Below the pieces are notes generated by a model. The model was not told the DNA's origin, made no database searches, and saw only the letters and a list, made by a program, of their open reading frames with translations. Of a DNA stretch of 17,028 nucleotides, positions 1 through 8,400 are shown piece after piece (position 1 is the stretch's first letter; the number at the start of each line of letters is the position of its first letter). The DNA comes from an uncultured Bacteriovoracaceae bacterium (lineage in GTDB: Bacteria > Bdellovibrionota > Bacteriovoracia > Bacteriovoracales > Bacteriovoracaceae), in NCBI GenBank assembly GCA_937952395.1, contig CALFYV010000102.1, forward strand, positions 1 to 17,028, read 5' to 3'. Position numbers and translations under genes: made by a program.

Positions 1-769
1 ATTGCATGACTCTTTTTAAAGGATTTACAAAATCTCCATGGTTTTTCATATGATCAATAAGAATTTCCTGACTTGGCCAAAAGCCGTAGGTTAATATTCC
101 CACACGAACCAAATCCATCCGAGTTGATGGATAGCGAATAGCCGCAGCAGAGCATGCGCAATGATTATATTCTGCTTCAACGTTTTTTTCTTTAAAATAT
201 TTTAATATCGATTTAAATTTTTTGATCTGCTCCTTTACTCTTATATAATTAGTAATGCTTTCGGCACCAGCTAAGTGTGTGCAAATACCTTTTAATTCGA
301 GCAAATCACTATTATCCTTGATCAACTTAATAAATTCATCGAAAGAACTTGATTCAAGTCCGGTTCGCTTCATCCCTGTTTCAACCTCTAAATGAATTTT
401 TACTTTTTTCTTTAATTTTTTTGCAACAGTGATTAAGTTCTTTAGTTTTCCCGTATTAAAAACAAAAAGTTCAATATTGTTTTCTACCACCCAATTGATT
501 GCCTCTGAAGGAGTATCCCCCATAATCATAATAGTGCAGTTTTTATTAACATACTGACTTAATTCAGAAGCTTCCTTGGCTGAAAATACCGAAAAATGAT
601 TAACACCTAAATCACATAAAGCTTTAACAAATTGATCATAGCCATGACCATAGGCATTGCCCTTTACAACGACTGATAGTTTTTTATTTTTTGTAATATT
701 TTCTTTGATGAATTTAAGATTATTCTCTAAATTTTTTCGATTAATAGAAATTTTTGATGTAGAAAAGAT
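1..769 (-). CDS. alr: Alanine racemase, C-terminal part beyond the window, non-AUG start
   Basis: PLP-dependent alanine racemase, which interconverts L- and D-alanine to supply D-Ala for peptidoglycan. About 256 residues are visible of the usual 360-370; the C-terminal domain with the second catalytic residue (Tyr) lies outside. Seen directly: the PLP-lysine motif VVVKGNAYGHG (Lys about residue 36), ETGMKRTGL in the barrel, a THLAGAE segment, CSAAAIRYP, and DLVRVGILTYG, all in the order expected for the Alr TIM barrel. The frame is open from the stop of the upstream racemase gene to the window edge but has no ATG, GTG or TTG near its beginning. A Shine-Dalgarno AGGAG (776-780) sits 6 bases before an ATC (769) and 3 bases before an ATT (772), so initiation at ATC or ATT is inferred. 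A base error or a mutated ATG is the alternative. It follows the ornithine racemase-like gene directly, in the same operon. Confidence 0.85.
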   Translation of the reverse strand, partial: MFSTSKISINRKNLENNLKFIKENITKNKKLSVVVKGNAYGHGYDQFVKALCDLGVNHFSVFSAKEASELSQYVNKNCTIMIMGDTPSEAINWVVENNIELFVFNTGKLKNLITVAKKLKKKVKIHLEVETGMKRTGLESSSFDEFIKLIKDNSDLLELKGICTHLAGAESITNYIRVKEQIKKFKSILKYFKEKNVEAEYNHCACSAAAIRYPSTRMDLVRVGILTYGFWPSQEILIDHMKNHGDFVNPLKRVMQ

Positions 770-775
770 AATAAA

Positions 776-780
776 CTCCT
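776..780 (-). promoter_or_regulatory. Shine-Dalgarno of alr with no standard start codon behind it
   Basis: AGGAG on the minus strand overlaps the end of the upstream racemase gene (TAG at 781-779). The next in-frame codons are TTT, ATT, ATC. Spacing of 6 bases favours ATC at 769 as the start, although ATT (772) is the better known rare start, used in infC. Confidence 0.55.
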
Positions 781-1849
781 AAATAACAATCTTATCAATA
801 TACCTTGAATTCAAAAGACTTAGTGCGCCCATATATTTAAGATTAAACGATATTGTATCACCAATCTTATAACTTTTGTAATTATCCTTTAAATCTACAA
901 CAAGCATATCTGAGCTTGCTCCCACTATTTCAATTGATGAATCCTTGGTAACTAGAAAATCTGGATTCATGTCTAGTAGCCCTACATCTAATATTGCTCG
1001 ATAACTCGTTTTACCGTAGTCTTCAGGTTTGATTTCAAATTTCTTACCCGAGGGGTTTTCAGCTAATTCACCATCTGGAATTAAGGGTTTTGAAGTGAGC
1101 TCGATGATCTCTGCGTAGAGCTCTAACACATTATCTCTCATGCCTTTAATTGTATTATTTTCAAAAATATTTTTTCCAAAAAATAACGCTTCACCGATTC
1201 TTAAGTGATTTATCGCCTCAGGAAGCTCCTTCTTTAACAAAAGCGGGATTGAAACCGTTGAGCCACCTGAAATCCATGGTATTTTCTTCTTGAATTGAAG
1301 CTCAATTAATTTTTTATAGAGTGCTAACTGTATTAGCTTATCCTTAGAAGGCATTACACCATGAAGACAATTAAAATTAGTCCCTATCCCAATCACATTG
1401 ATATTTTTTAATTTAAAAATTTTTCCGTAAAAAGCTACAAGCTTATTGCCCATAACGCCTTCACGCAGATCTCCCATTTCAACCATAATTATTATTTTAT
1501 GAATTTTTTTCTGCTTCTTGGCTTCTTCGCTTAAGGCTTTTATTGTCGTAAATTCCGTGTTCAAGCTCACGTCAGCATAGCGGATTAAATTTGAAATACT
1601 TTTTTTAGCTGGTGGCTTAATATAACAAGTCTGGATTTTGGGATTTATCTTCTTTATTATTTTTAGATTTGAAATTCTTGAATCATGTACTTCTTTAACA
1701 CCAAGTTTTAAAACTTCCCTCAGAAAGAGTTCATTACCACAAAGAAGTTTAGTGACAACCCCCCACTCGACTTTGTGTTTTTTAAAAAGTTTTAATAAAA
1801 AATTATAGTTGGTCTTGAGTCTGCGCCGATAAAGCTTTATATAGGCCAA
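779..1849 (-). CDS. Alanine/ornithine racemase family PLP-dependent enzyme
   Basis: 356 residues, matching the length (about 350) of the Orr-type group of the alanine racemase N-terminal-domain family, whose characterised member racemises ornithine. Visible motifs: VVTKLLCGN with the presumed PLP-binding lysine near residue 34, DSRISNL, a YADVSLNTE segment, the family-typical VEMGDLREGV, SGGSTVS (phosphate-binding region), HLRIGEALFFG, and LDVGLLDM in the C-terminal beta domain. The start is TTG at 1849, chosen because a near-perfect Shine-Dalgarno (1856-1863) lies 6 bases upstream and no better start follows. Its stop overlaps the Shine-Dalgarno of the next gene, a true Alr, so the cell makes two different PLP racemases from one transcript. 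The substrate cannot be read from sequence; ornithine, lysine or a broad range are possible. Confidence 0.85.
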   Translation of the reverse strand: MAYIKLYRRRLKTNYNFLLKLFKKHKVEWGVVTKLLCGNELFLREVLKLGVKEVHDSRISNLKIIKKINPKIQTCYIKPPAKKSISNLIRYADVSLNTEFTTIKALSEEAKKQKKIHKIIIMVEMGDLREGVMGNKLVAFYGKIFKLKNINVIGIGTNFNCLHGVMPSKDKLIQLALYKKLIELQFKKKIPWISGGSTVSIPLLLKKELPEAINHLRIGEALFFGKNIFENNTIKGMRDNVLELYAEIIELTSKPLIPDGELAENPSGKKFEIKPEDYGKTSYRAILDVGLLDMNPDFLVTKDSSIEIVGASSDMLVVDLKDNYKSYKIGDTISFNLKYMGALSLLNSRYIDKIVI

Positions 1850-1851
1850 CT

Positions 1852-2295
1852 CTAAACCTCCTTAACGTATCTCATTTCAAGATACTTATTTGTAAATCCA
1901 AGTGCCGAAAAAAGATTTTTCGTTTTGTTGTGTGGTTCGACGTGAAGAGCGATATCTCCCCTGATTTTCTTCATCATATGCTGCATTAGTGTCTTGCCTA
2001 TTTTTCTTCCACGATAATTGGAATCAACTGTAACATAGACTAATATATTTTCTGGAATGAACTTTGTCATACCCGTTTTATTGATAATAATCACGCCAAT
2101 TATTTTCTCATCCTCTTTTGCTACATAAACTTCTCCTCCATACGCTGAGTCTGTTATATAGTTTAAACAAGTCATGATTGACACCTTATCATCTGTAAAT
2201 TCCCCCAGGTTTTCAAATATGAAATCGACAAGAAACTTCTTAATATCATCGCTTAATTTGGTGGAATCTATAATATCGTACACAATCATTGCCAT
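1852..2295 (-). CDS. GNAT-family N-acetyltransferase
   Basis: 147-residue single-domain GNAT protein, a soluble acetyl-CoA-dependent acyltransferase of unknown substrate. Seen directly: a beta strand GEVYVAKEDEKIIGVIII, then VYVTVDSNYRGRKIGKTLM (acetyl-CoA-binding motif A, R/Q-x-x-G-x-G/A type, about residues 85-103), and LHVEPHNKTKNLFSALGFT (motif B) with the usual C-terminal strand. Two start codons are possible: ATG at 2295 or ATG at 2289. GGAAGG lies about 2 bases from the first and 8 from the second, so the shorter form (145 residues) may be the true one. It is the first gene of a three-gene run with two amino-acid racemases (the next gene begins 2 bases after its stop), so an amino acid or D-amino acid substrate is a reasonable guess but no more. 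Confidence 0.85.
   Translation of the reverse strand: MAMIVYDIIDSTKLSDDIKKFLVDFIFENLGEFTDDKVSIMTCLNYITDSAYGGEVYVAKEDEKIIGVIIINKTGMTKFIPENILVYVTVDSNYRGRKIGKTLMQHMMKKIRGDIALHVEPHNKTKNLFSALGFTNKYLEMRYVKEV
1856..1863 (-). promoter_or_regulatory. Strong Shine-Dalgarno fixing a TTG start
   Basis: AAGGAGGT, made from the last codons of the acetyltransferase gene, ends 6 bases before TTG at 1849. It decides the start of the racemase and shows that the two genes are translated in sequence. Confidence 0.8.
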
Positions 2296-2310
2296 CCCCT
2301 TCCAACAACT

Positions 2311-2340
2311 TATAAAACACTCGCAACCTTAACATGTAAA
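2311..2340 (-). promoter_or_regulatory. Possible promoter of the GNAT-racemase operon
   Basis: In the 90-base gap between two genes, TTTACA (2335-2340) and TTTATA (2311-2316) are spaced by 18 bases on the minus strand, 15 bases upstream of the first start codon. The match to a sigma70 promoter is moderate, the DNA is AT-rich, and the leader would be very short, so this is a weak call. Confidence 0.3.
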
Positions 2341-2385
2341 TGTTCGTCTGGAAATAATACATATATATTGGTTATTTTTTATACT

Positions 2386-3858
2386 TCAATGAGCAATATT
2401 TAATTTAAAATCAATTTTGGGAGTTTGAAGTGTAAAATCCCTCAGTTTTTCAATTTGAAATGGATCAGTGCTAAGATACACACCATTCTTTCCCACTAGC
2501 GCATTGTAGTATGAACCATTTTTAACAACCAGGTTATACCTTTCACTAAAGATTTGAATTTCTTTTTCTGGAAAATCAAGAGCTAGCTTGCCTGGTAAAA
2601 CTATCGTCATCGCAAAGTCTTCATCTTGTAAGCTATCAAATTGTAATTTGAATGTCCTGGCACCAACATCTTTACCTTGTTTCACCATCTCTTTAAGTTC
2701 ATCATAGTTTTTAAAATATTTAATCTCAACTGCTTGCCTGCCATTGATATCAAAATGAATAAATGTTAGTAATAATAACAACGCCAAAGCAAACCCACCT
2801 ACGTATTTTCTACCCTGTTTAAAAAGTGAGTCAATTATCAATAGGTATAGGCAACACGCAAACGAGATGGCCCACATAACTCTATTACCAAATACATGCT
2901 CAGACATTGCCATAAAAGGAGAAATCAAAACAAGACATGAAGAAATTGAAAACAAGATATCTCGATTTCTTAATTTAAATGAGAAAAAGATACTTGTAAG
3001 CAAAACAACTGCAACTAAAATTAGTTCACTACTATAAAACAAACTATCGAAAACCCTGCCATGATCATCGAATTTTTGAAAAATATGACCAAAAGAAAAG
3101 TTTGTATAGTAAATAAATTTTTGTAAAAAATTATCAAAAATATTTACTTGAAATTCACCCTTACGGGGAATTCTCCAAATAAAAACTCTGGTCAATAACC
3201 AAGTAAGACTTGGTAATATAAGAATAAAATCCCCTTTGTTTATTTTTTTATAATAAAGATAGCGATAAAGAAGCAAAACTACGGGCATTACAAAGCTAGC
3301 TTCATGGCACATTATAGATAGAGTTATTAGTAAAATCACAAAGCCATAATGTTTATAAGAAATTTCATCCCTAGATAAAATCTCTAGGGATAGAAATAGA
3401 AACAACAAGGGTCCATAGTATTTTAAATTGTGAGAAATTTCATAAACAAGATATTGGTGTGTTGGATGGATTAAGAAAATAACAACACTCAACATTGCAA
3501 GTGATGGATTCATTCTTCTTTTAAAGAACGAAAACATTGTCGTTGATAGTATTGTAAGTAGTATTAAAAAAATAATTCTAAATGATATTGGATCAACACC
3601 AAATATACTTCTTATCCAATAAAAGTAGGCAAATATCGAAAGTGGCCTATATTGAACAATGTGGATTGGTTGAGTGAAAATTTGTAACCAATAACTAAAC
3701 GTATCGGAATAAAGAGTCTTGCTTGCTGTAATCGCTTTAAGAGAGTCAAAATTATAACCAACACTATTAAATTTTCCGAATAATAAATAGGAAAGTGCAG
3801 AAAAAATAAACAAACTTATGAGGGAATTGTATTTATTTATAAAAAATCGAAGATTCAT
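2386..3858 (-). CDS. Multi-pass GT-C-like membrane protein
   Basis: About 490-residue integral membrane protein with roughly ten hydrophobic helices and a soluble, probably periplasmic C-terminal portion of about 110 residues. The layout resembles GT-C fold glycosyltransferases (PMT/Tmtc/ArnT-like), which move sugars from lipid-linked donors outside the membrane. After the first helix come an extended loop with an acidic residue (NFDSL), a YRPLSIFAYFYWI segment, a FGVDPISFRI segment and later IHPTHQYLVYEISHN, which echo the HP...R pattern of these families. No family was identified with certainty and the catalytic residues cannot be proved. The frame extends to a TTG at 3900, but ATG at 3858 (MNLRFF, just before the first helix) is preferred; neither has a clear Shine-Dalgarno. 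It begins 64 bases after a tRNA-Ser gene and may be read through from the tRNA promoter. Confidence 0.6.
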   Translation of the reverse strand: MNLRFFINKYNSLISLFIFSALSYLLFGKFNSVGYNFDSLKAITASKTLYSDTFSYWLQIFTQPIHIVQYRPLSIFAYFYWIRSIFGVDPISFRIIFLILLTILSTTMFSFFKRRMNPSLAMLSVVIFLIHPTHQYLVYEISHNLKYYGPLLFLFLSLEILSRDEISYKHYGFVILLITLSIMCHEASFVMPVVLLLYRYLYYKKINKGDFILILPSLTWLLTRVFIWRIPRKGEFQVNIFDNFLQKFIYYTNFSFGHIFQKFDDHGRVFDSLFYSSELILVAVVLLTSIFFSFKLRNRDILFSISSCLVLISPFMAMSEHVFGNRVMWAISFACCLYLLIIDSLFKQGRKYVGGFALALLLLLTFIHFDINGRQAVEIKYFKNYDELKEMVKQGKDVGARTFKLQFDSLQDEDFAMTIVLPGKLALDFPEKEIQIFSERYNLVVKNGSYYNALVGKNGVYLSTDPFQIEKLRDFTLQTPKIDFKLNIAH

Positions 3859-3922
3859 AATTACCAACCCGTAAAGCGGAAGAAAATAAGAAGAATTCAA
3901 AACAAGATATTTTTATAAAAAA

Positions 3923-4012
3923 TGGCGGAGACGGAGGGAATCGAACCCTCGGAGCCCGCAAAGGCTCGGATCCTTAGCAAGGACCTGGTTTAAGCCACTC
4001 ACCCACGTCTCC
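3923..4012 (-). tRNA. tRNA-Ser (anticodon GCU)
   Basis: A 90-base cloverleaf with a 7-bp acceptor stem (GGAGACG pairing with CGTCTCC), discriminator G and an encoded CCA end (3923-3925). It has a T-arm with GGTTCGATTCC, an anticodon loop TTGCTAA flanked by a GGTCC/GGATC stem, and the long variable arm typical of serine tRNAs. It reads AGC/AGU codons. It lies 19 bases after the tRNA-Ser(UGA) gene and is presumably co-transcribed with it. Confidence 0.97.
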
Positions 4013-4031
4013 CGCGATTAATACTTATTAA

Positions 4032-4121
4032 TGGCGGAGGACTAGGGATTCGAACCCCAGGAGGTCGCAAAACCTCGGCAGTTTTCAAAACTGCTGCCTT
4101 AAACCACTCGGCCAGTCCTCC
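4032..4121 (-). tRNA. tRNA-Ser (anticodon UGA)
   Basis: A 90-base cloverleaf with acceptor stem GGAGGAC/GTCCTCC, discriminator G, encoded CCA (4032-4034), anticodon loop TTTGAAA on a GCAGT/ACTGC stem, T-loop GGTTCGAATCC and a long variable arm, all class II serine-tRNA features. It reads UCA (and by wobble other UCN) codons. It is the first of two tRNA-Ser genes sitting directly behind the seryl-tRNA synthetase gene. Confidence 0.97.
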
Positions 4122-4140
4122 ACAAGAATAAGTAACTGGT

Positions 4141-4169
4141 ACTATAATGTTAGGCTTTAAAATTGACAA
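4141..4169 (-). promoter_or_regulatory. Sigma70-type promoter of the tRNA-Ser pair
   Basis: On the minus strand a -35 TTGTCA (4164-4169) and a -10 TATAGT (4141-4146) are separated by exactly 17 bases; each hexamer differs from consensus by one base. Transcription would begin near 4134, about 13 bases before the first mature tRNA base. The -35 starts 5 bases past the serS stop codon, so the tRNAs need not depend on the upstream operon. Confidence 0.75.
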
Positions 4170-4173
4170 CGAC

Positions 4174-5451
4174 TTATTGCCTTCTAATGACTTGTTGTCC
4201 ACCCATATATGGCCAAAGAACTTCTGGTAGCGCGATGCTTCCATCTTCTTGTTGGTAATTTTCCATAATGGCGAGCAAAGTTCTTCCAACCGCGAGTCCG
4301 GAGCCATTTAATGTGTGCACATACTCTGGCTTACCCCCAGATTGTCTTTTAAACCTAATCCCGGCTCTCCTGGCTTGAAAGTCCCAACAGTTTGAAACAG
4401 AAGAAATTTCTCTATAGGTATTTTGTGATGGAAGCCAAACTTCCAAATCAATGGTTTTTCGAGCTGAAAAACTTGAGTCTCCTGCGCACAAAATAAGAAC
4501 TCGATACGGAAGCCCCAGGGATTCAAGTATTCCCTTTGCATTATCGGTCATCTCTTCATGAATTTTTTCTGACTGTTCAGGTAATGTAATATTAACCATT
4601 TCAACCTTATTAAACTGATGCATACGAATTAATCCCTTCGTATCTTTTCCATAAGATCCTGCTTCACTTCTAAAGCATGGGGTGAATGCACAAAATTTAA
4701 ATGGAAGTTTTATCTCTTCTAGTACTTCTTCTCTAAGCATATTAGTTAGTGGGACTTCTGAAGTTGGAATAAGATACCAATCAAAATTTTCAAGCTTAAA
4801 AGCATCGTCTTTAAATTTTGGAAGATTTCCCGTTCCAAACATTGATCTTTCGTGAACTATATACGGGGGGATAATTTCTTCATAGCCTGTTTTGACATGA
4901 TAATCGAGCATGTAATTAGCAAGTGCTCTTTCCAGTCGAGCTAAATCCCTTCGATAAACAACAAACCTAGCACCAGTAATTTTGGCAGCCGCACTAAAAT
5001 CCAACATCTTAAGCTTTTCGCCTAAATCATGATGATCAAGAACTTTAAAATCAAATTTCCTTGGATTTCCCCACTTATAAATTTCTACATTCTCTTTTTC
5101 ATCCTTGCCCGCTGGAACATCATCTGCTGTTAAATTAGGAATAATAGCTAGAGTAGCAGATTGCTCAGCCAAAACTTCATCTAGTTTAATTTGGTTCTCT
5201 TCATTAGACCTCTTTAATTCAGCAACTTTTTGAACCAGATGATCCGCGGATTGTTTTTTCTTTTTTAATTCACCAATCTCTTTCGAAATTTTATTTAAAT
5301 CAGAACGGATGGTTTCAACCTTACCAGTTAGGTCCTTTCTTTGCTGATTAATCTTGAGGGCTTTGTCGATTATGGTTAAATCAAAATTTCTTTTTGAAAG
5401 ATTTTTTTTTATGTTATCTGTATTCTCTTCAATAAATTTAATATCGAGCAT
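4174..5451 (-). CDS. serS: Seryl-tRNA synthetase
   Basis: 425-residue class II aminoacyl-tRNA synthetase that charges tRNA-Ser in the cytoplasm; the length is normal for bacterial SerRS. It starts MLDIKFIEEN as usual. Residues about 30-105 are a charged Lys/Glu-rich antiparallel coiled coil that contacts the long variable arm of tRNA-Ser. The catalytic core shows IIPPYIVHE, TSEVPLTN, motif 2 (FRSEAGSYGKDTKGLIRMHQF, about residues 257-277) and motif 3 (NGSGLAVGRTLLAIMEN, near 383-399). The Shine-Dalgarno AAAGG lies 6 bases before the ATG. The gene starts only 9 bases after the stop of the GYF-TPR gene, and its two substrates, the tRNA-Ser genes, follow directly. No terminator separates them, only a tRNA promoter. 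Confidence 0.98.
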   Translation of the reverse strand: MLDIKFIEENTDNIKKNLSKRNFDLTIIDKALKINQQRKDLTGKVETIRSDLNKISKEIGELKKKKQSADHLVQKVAELKRSNEENQIKLDEVLAEQSATLAIIPNLTADDVPAGKDEKENVEIYKWGNPRKFDFKVLDHHDLGEKLKMLDFSAAAKITGARFVVYRRDLARLERALANYMLDYHVKTGYEEIIPPYIVHERSMFGTGNLPKFKDDAFKLENFDWYLIPTSEVPLTNMLREEVLEEIKLPFKFCAFTPCFRSEAGSYGKDTKGLIRMHQFNKVEMVNITLPEQSEKIHEEMTDNAKGILESLGLPYRVLILCAGDSSFSARKTIDLEVWLPSQNTYREISSVSNCWDFQARRAGIRFKRQSGGKPEYVHTLNGSGLAVGRTLLAIMENYQQEDGSIALPEVLWPYMGGQQVIRRQ

Positions 5452-5460
5452 AATGGGCCT

Positions 5461-8400
5461 TTATTTCAAAAGTCTTATATATTTCTCTATTTCAGCTTTA
5501 TACTTTGTTTCAGGTTCTAGCTCAAGAAAAACTTTATACGATTCAACAGCAAGCTTACCTTGTCCTAAATTTCGATAAGTATCTCCTAAGTTTTTGTGTA
5601 TAATAGCATTGTTTGGCTCTTGGCTTGATGCTTTTTTGTATAAATCGAGCGCAACTTCATATTGGTTTTTCTTGCTTGAAATAAAAGCTAGACCCATGAT
5701 GGCATCAATTGAGTTCTGGTTTCTTTTTTGACCTTCTTTGTAATATTTTTCAGCCTCGACGTATTTTTTCATATCTCTGTAAATATCTCCTAGCAAAACA
5801 TAGGTGGAATCCAAACCCGGATTCGCCTCGAGTTCCTGGTTGGCCAGATCTATTGCTTTTTCTGTTTGTCCGGTCATTAAGTATATCTTACTAATATAAT
5901 AAAGAAGTTTAGGATATGTATCTAACCTTTCTTTCACTTGCTTAAACTGCTCTAGCGACTCTGCATATTTTTCTTTCTCAAATAAAATTCGGCCCAAAAG
6001 CATTCGTGTTTCTAAATCGCCAGGATTAAGAGCAAGTAATTTTTGACCATAATCTATAACTTGATCGAATTTTTCATCAATTAGGACAACATCAATAAGA
6101 AATTTATAGAGTTTTGTTGTTTTCCTGGGAGCTGATTCCAATTTAGCTTTTTGTTGCTCAAATTGTGCCAACTGACCGCTCCTGTAATAATAAATGGCAA
6201 TTTGACTCTGAACCTCAGGATCCTCATTAAACTTCGTGGATATATCTCTAAGATAACCAAGTGCTGTATCTACGTTTTCCATCTCATATAAAACATTAGA
6301 ATAGGCGACTCGAAAAGAGGCTTCCTGCGGGTTTAATTCTATTGCCCTTGATAACATTGACTTAGCATTTGTAAAATTTTTTTGTGATAAAAAAACTTTT
6401 CCGAGTAGGTAATAATTTTCTTCATTGAGTGGTTTATTGTTTATCGCCTTGGTAAGCCAATTTATCGCTTGAAGATAATCTTTTGTTTTAAGAAAAACCT
6501 TGGCAACATTTTCAGGATAATCTTGATGTTGTTGTAAATTTGAATTTGAAATTAATCCCAAATGAGCAAGCGCACGTGAAAACTTAAACGATTCAGTATA
6601 AGCCTCCAGTAAAGCAAAGCTACTTAAAGGCTCGGAAGGATTAGCTTTAACTAAATCCTCTAGTGTTTGTAGCGCTACTTTAAAGTATCCCTTTTGAATC
6701 TGAATCCTACTAAGCAGAACTTTTGCTGGTAAATACGAATTTGAAACATCAACCGCATTTATAGCAAAGTTTTGTGCACTATTAAGGTCACCTTTTTTTA
6801 AGGCATGCTTTGCCTTATTCATAAGGTCTATCGTTTTGCTTTTTAGAATTAAATTTGAAACTTCAGGGGAAGCAACATCTGACTGTAACACACCAAGCTT
6901 TGAACGTAGATCTGGAGAATCATTAATGGCAAGAGCATTTTGGAAGTTTTTAACAGCAGAGGAAATATTTTTTTGAGAAACAAATAAAAGAGCCTCATAT
7001 TCAAGATATTTTGCAATGTAAACAGGTGAGTTTTCGGCATTGTTTTGCTTAATTAAACTAAGGGTTTTTTCTAATGCAGTATAGTTATTTTGATAAAGCT
7101 CAAGCCTTGCTTGTTGCAAAAGTAATGGCGCAGAAGTTGGGAACAGCTGTAGTGCCTCTTTGAGAGTTAAGCCAACCTCAACATAGTTTTCATTTAAAAA
7201 ATCAAACTTAATAGTTTCCAGGTAAATCTCTAAAGGCTTATTTGTTTGAGCCTTCACTTTCTCATAAACACTCCTTGCCTTAACCAAGTCACCAGACTCT
7301 CGCAAGGCCGCTAAGTAGACAGAAAACATTAACAGGCTGGGATTAGTCACGCTAAGATATTTTTCAATAACCCCTATAGAGGCATAGTATTTTTCAAGGT
7401 TGTAATAAAAGAGGGCGATTCCTGTAGCCAGCTTTACATCTTCTAGATACTTATTTTTTGATAGTTCAATCAATTTGAATATCTTATTACCTGGTATTTG
7501 CGCATTGGGTATGTGTCCAAGTAAATAGGATGCGCTTAATATATATGAACTTAAAGCCGGATTATTATTAAAGCTGTTTTCTAGGGAATTTTTAAATGCT
7601 TTGCTTGCTTTTAATTTAGCTAAATAATTATTCTCATTAAACAATTGCTCGCCCTGTTGAAAGAGTTCTTGGGCCTTTGTTTGGTTTTCGTTTTCATATT
7701 GAACAGGAAAAGATATTTCTGGGAAAATAGGTTTTAGTCCTGCCGAACTATTTTTATCAGAGTCATCGTCAAAAAGAACGAAAAGTAGGAGCAGCACTAA
7801 AACAAAATAAAGTATTTTTTTTCTTTTTTTCTTATCAGACAAAGTTTTTTTTATTCTGTTTTTAGAAAAAAGTAAGCTCTTAATTTCAGCCTCTTCGTTC
7901 TCCAGACTTGCCCTATCCCGCCCCTTTATCTCATCAAGTTTTTGTTTCAATTCACTTTCACTCTCTTGTGCTTCTTTTTTTACGACCTTGTTCAATTCAG
8001 CAAGGTCGAGCATTTGAGTTGCCTCATTTTCTAAATCGATAGGCTTTTTATCTATCTTAACTTCCTCAATATCTTCATTTTCTTCATTTTCTTTATTTTT
8101 TTGTGATTTTATCTGCTCCTCTTTTAGCTGTTTAGCGATTTCTGCGTTTATGACGGTTTTATCTAGTTTTTCAACTTGTAATGCTTGAGGCTTCTCCCTT
8201 ATGAGCGTTTTTTCTTCATTTCTACTTTTCGTTATTTTAATTTCTGTTTCGGTTTTGCTGTTTTTTGAAAACTCAAACTCCTTGGGGAAATCTGAATCAT
8301 TTTGTTTTTCATTTTTCAGCTGAACTTGATCTTCTATTTTCTTAGATTCGCCTAGGTCGCCAATTTTCTTTATAAATGTTGCTTCTTTTTCATTTTTATC

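Noticed and set aside
3905..3922. T-run and AT palindrome after tRNA-Ser(GCU) as a terminator
   Set aside because: There is a run of six T but no GC-containing hairpin before it other than the tRNA itself, so a terminator cannot be supported.
3999..4541. Open frames of 102 and 77 codons on the minus strand
   Set aside because: They run through the tRNA-Ser genes and the serS coding region in another frame and have no recognisable content.
5354..5894. Plus-strand open frames of 61 and 74 codons
   Set aside because: They lie antisense within serS and the TPR gene, whose protein sequences are convincing; their composition looks like chance frames.
6849..7040. 63-codon minus-strand frame inside the TPR gene
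   Set aside because: Out-of-frame shadow; the TPR protein is continuous through it.
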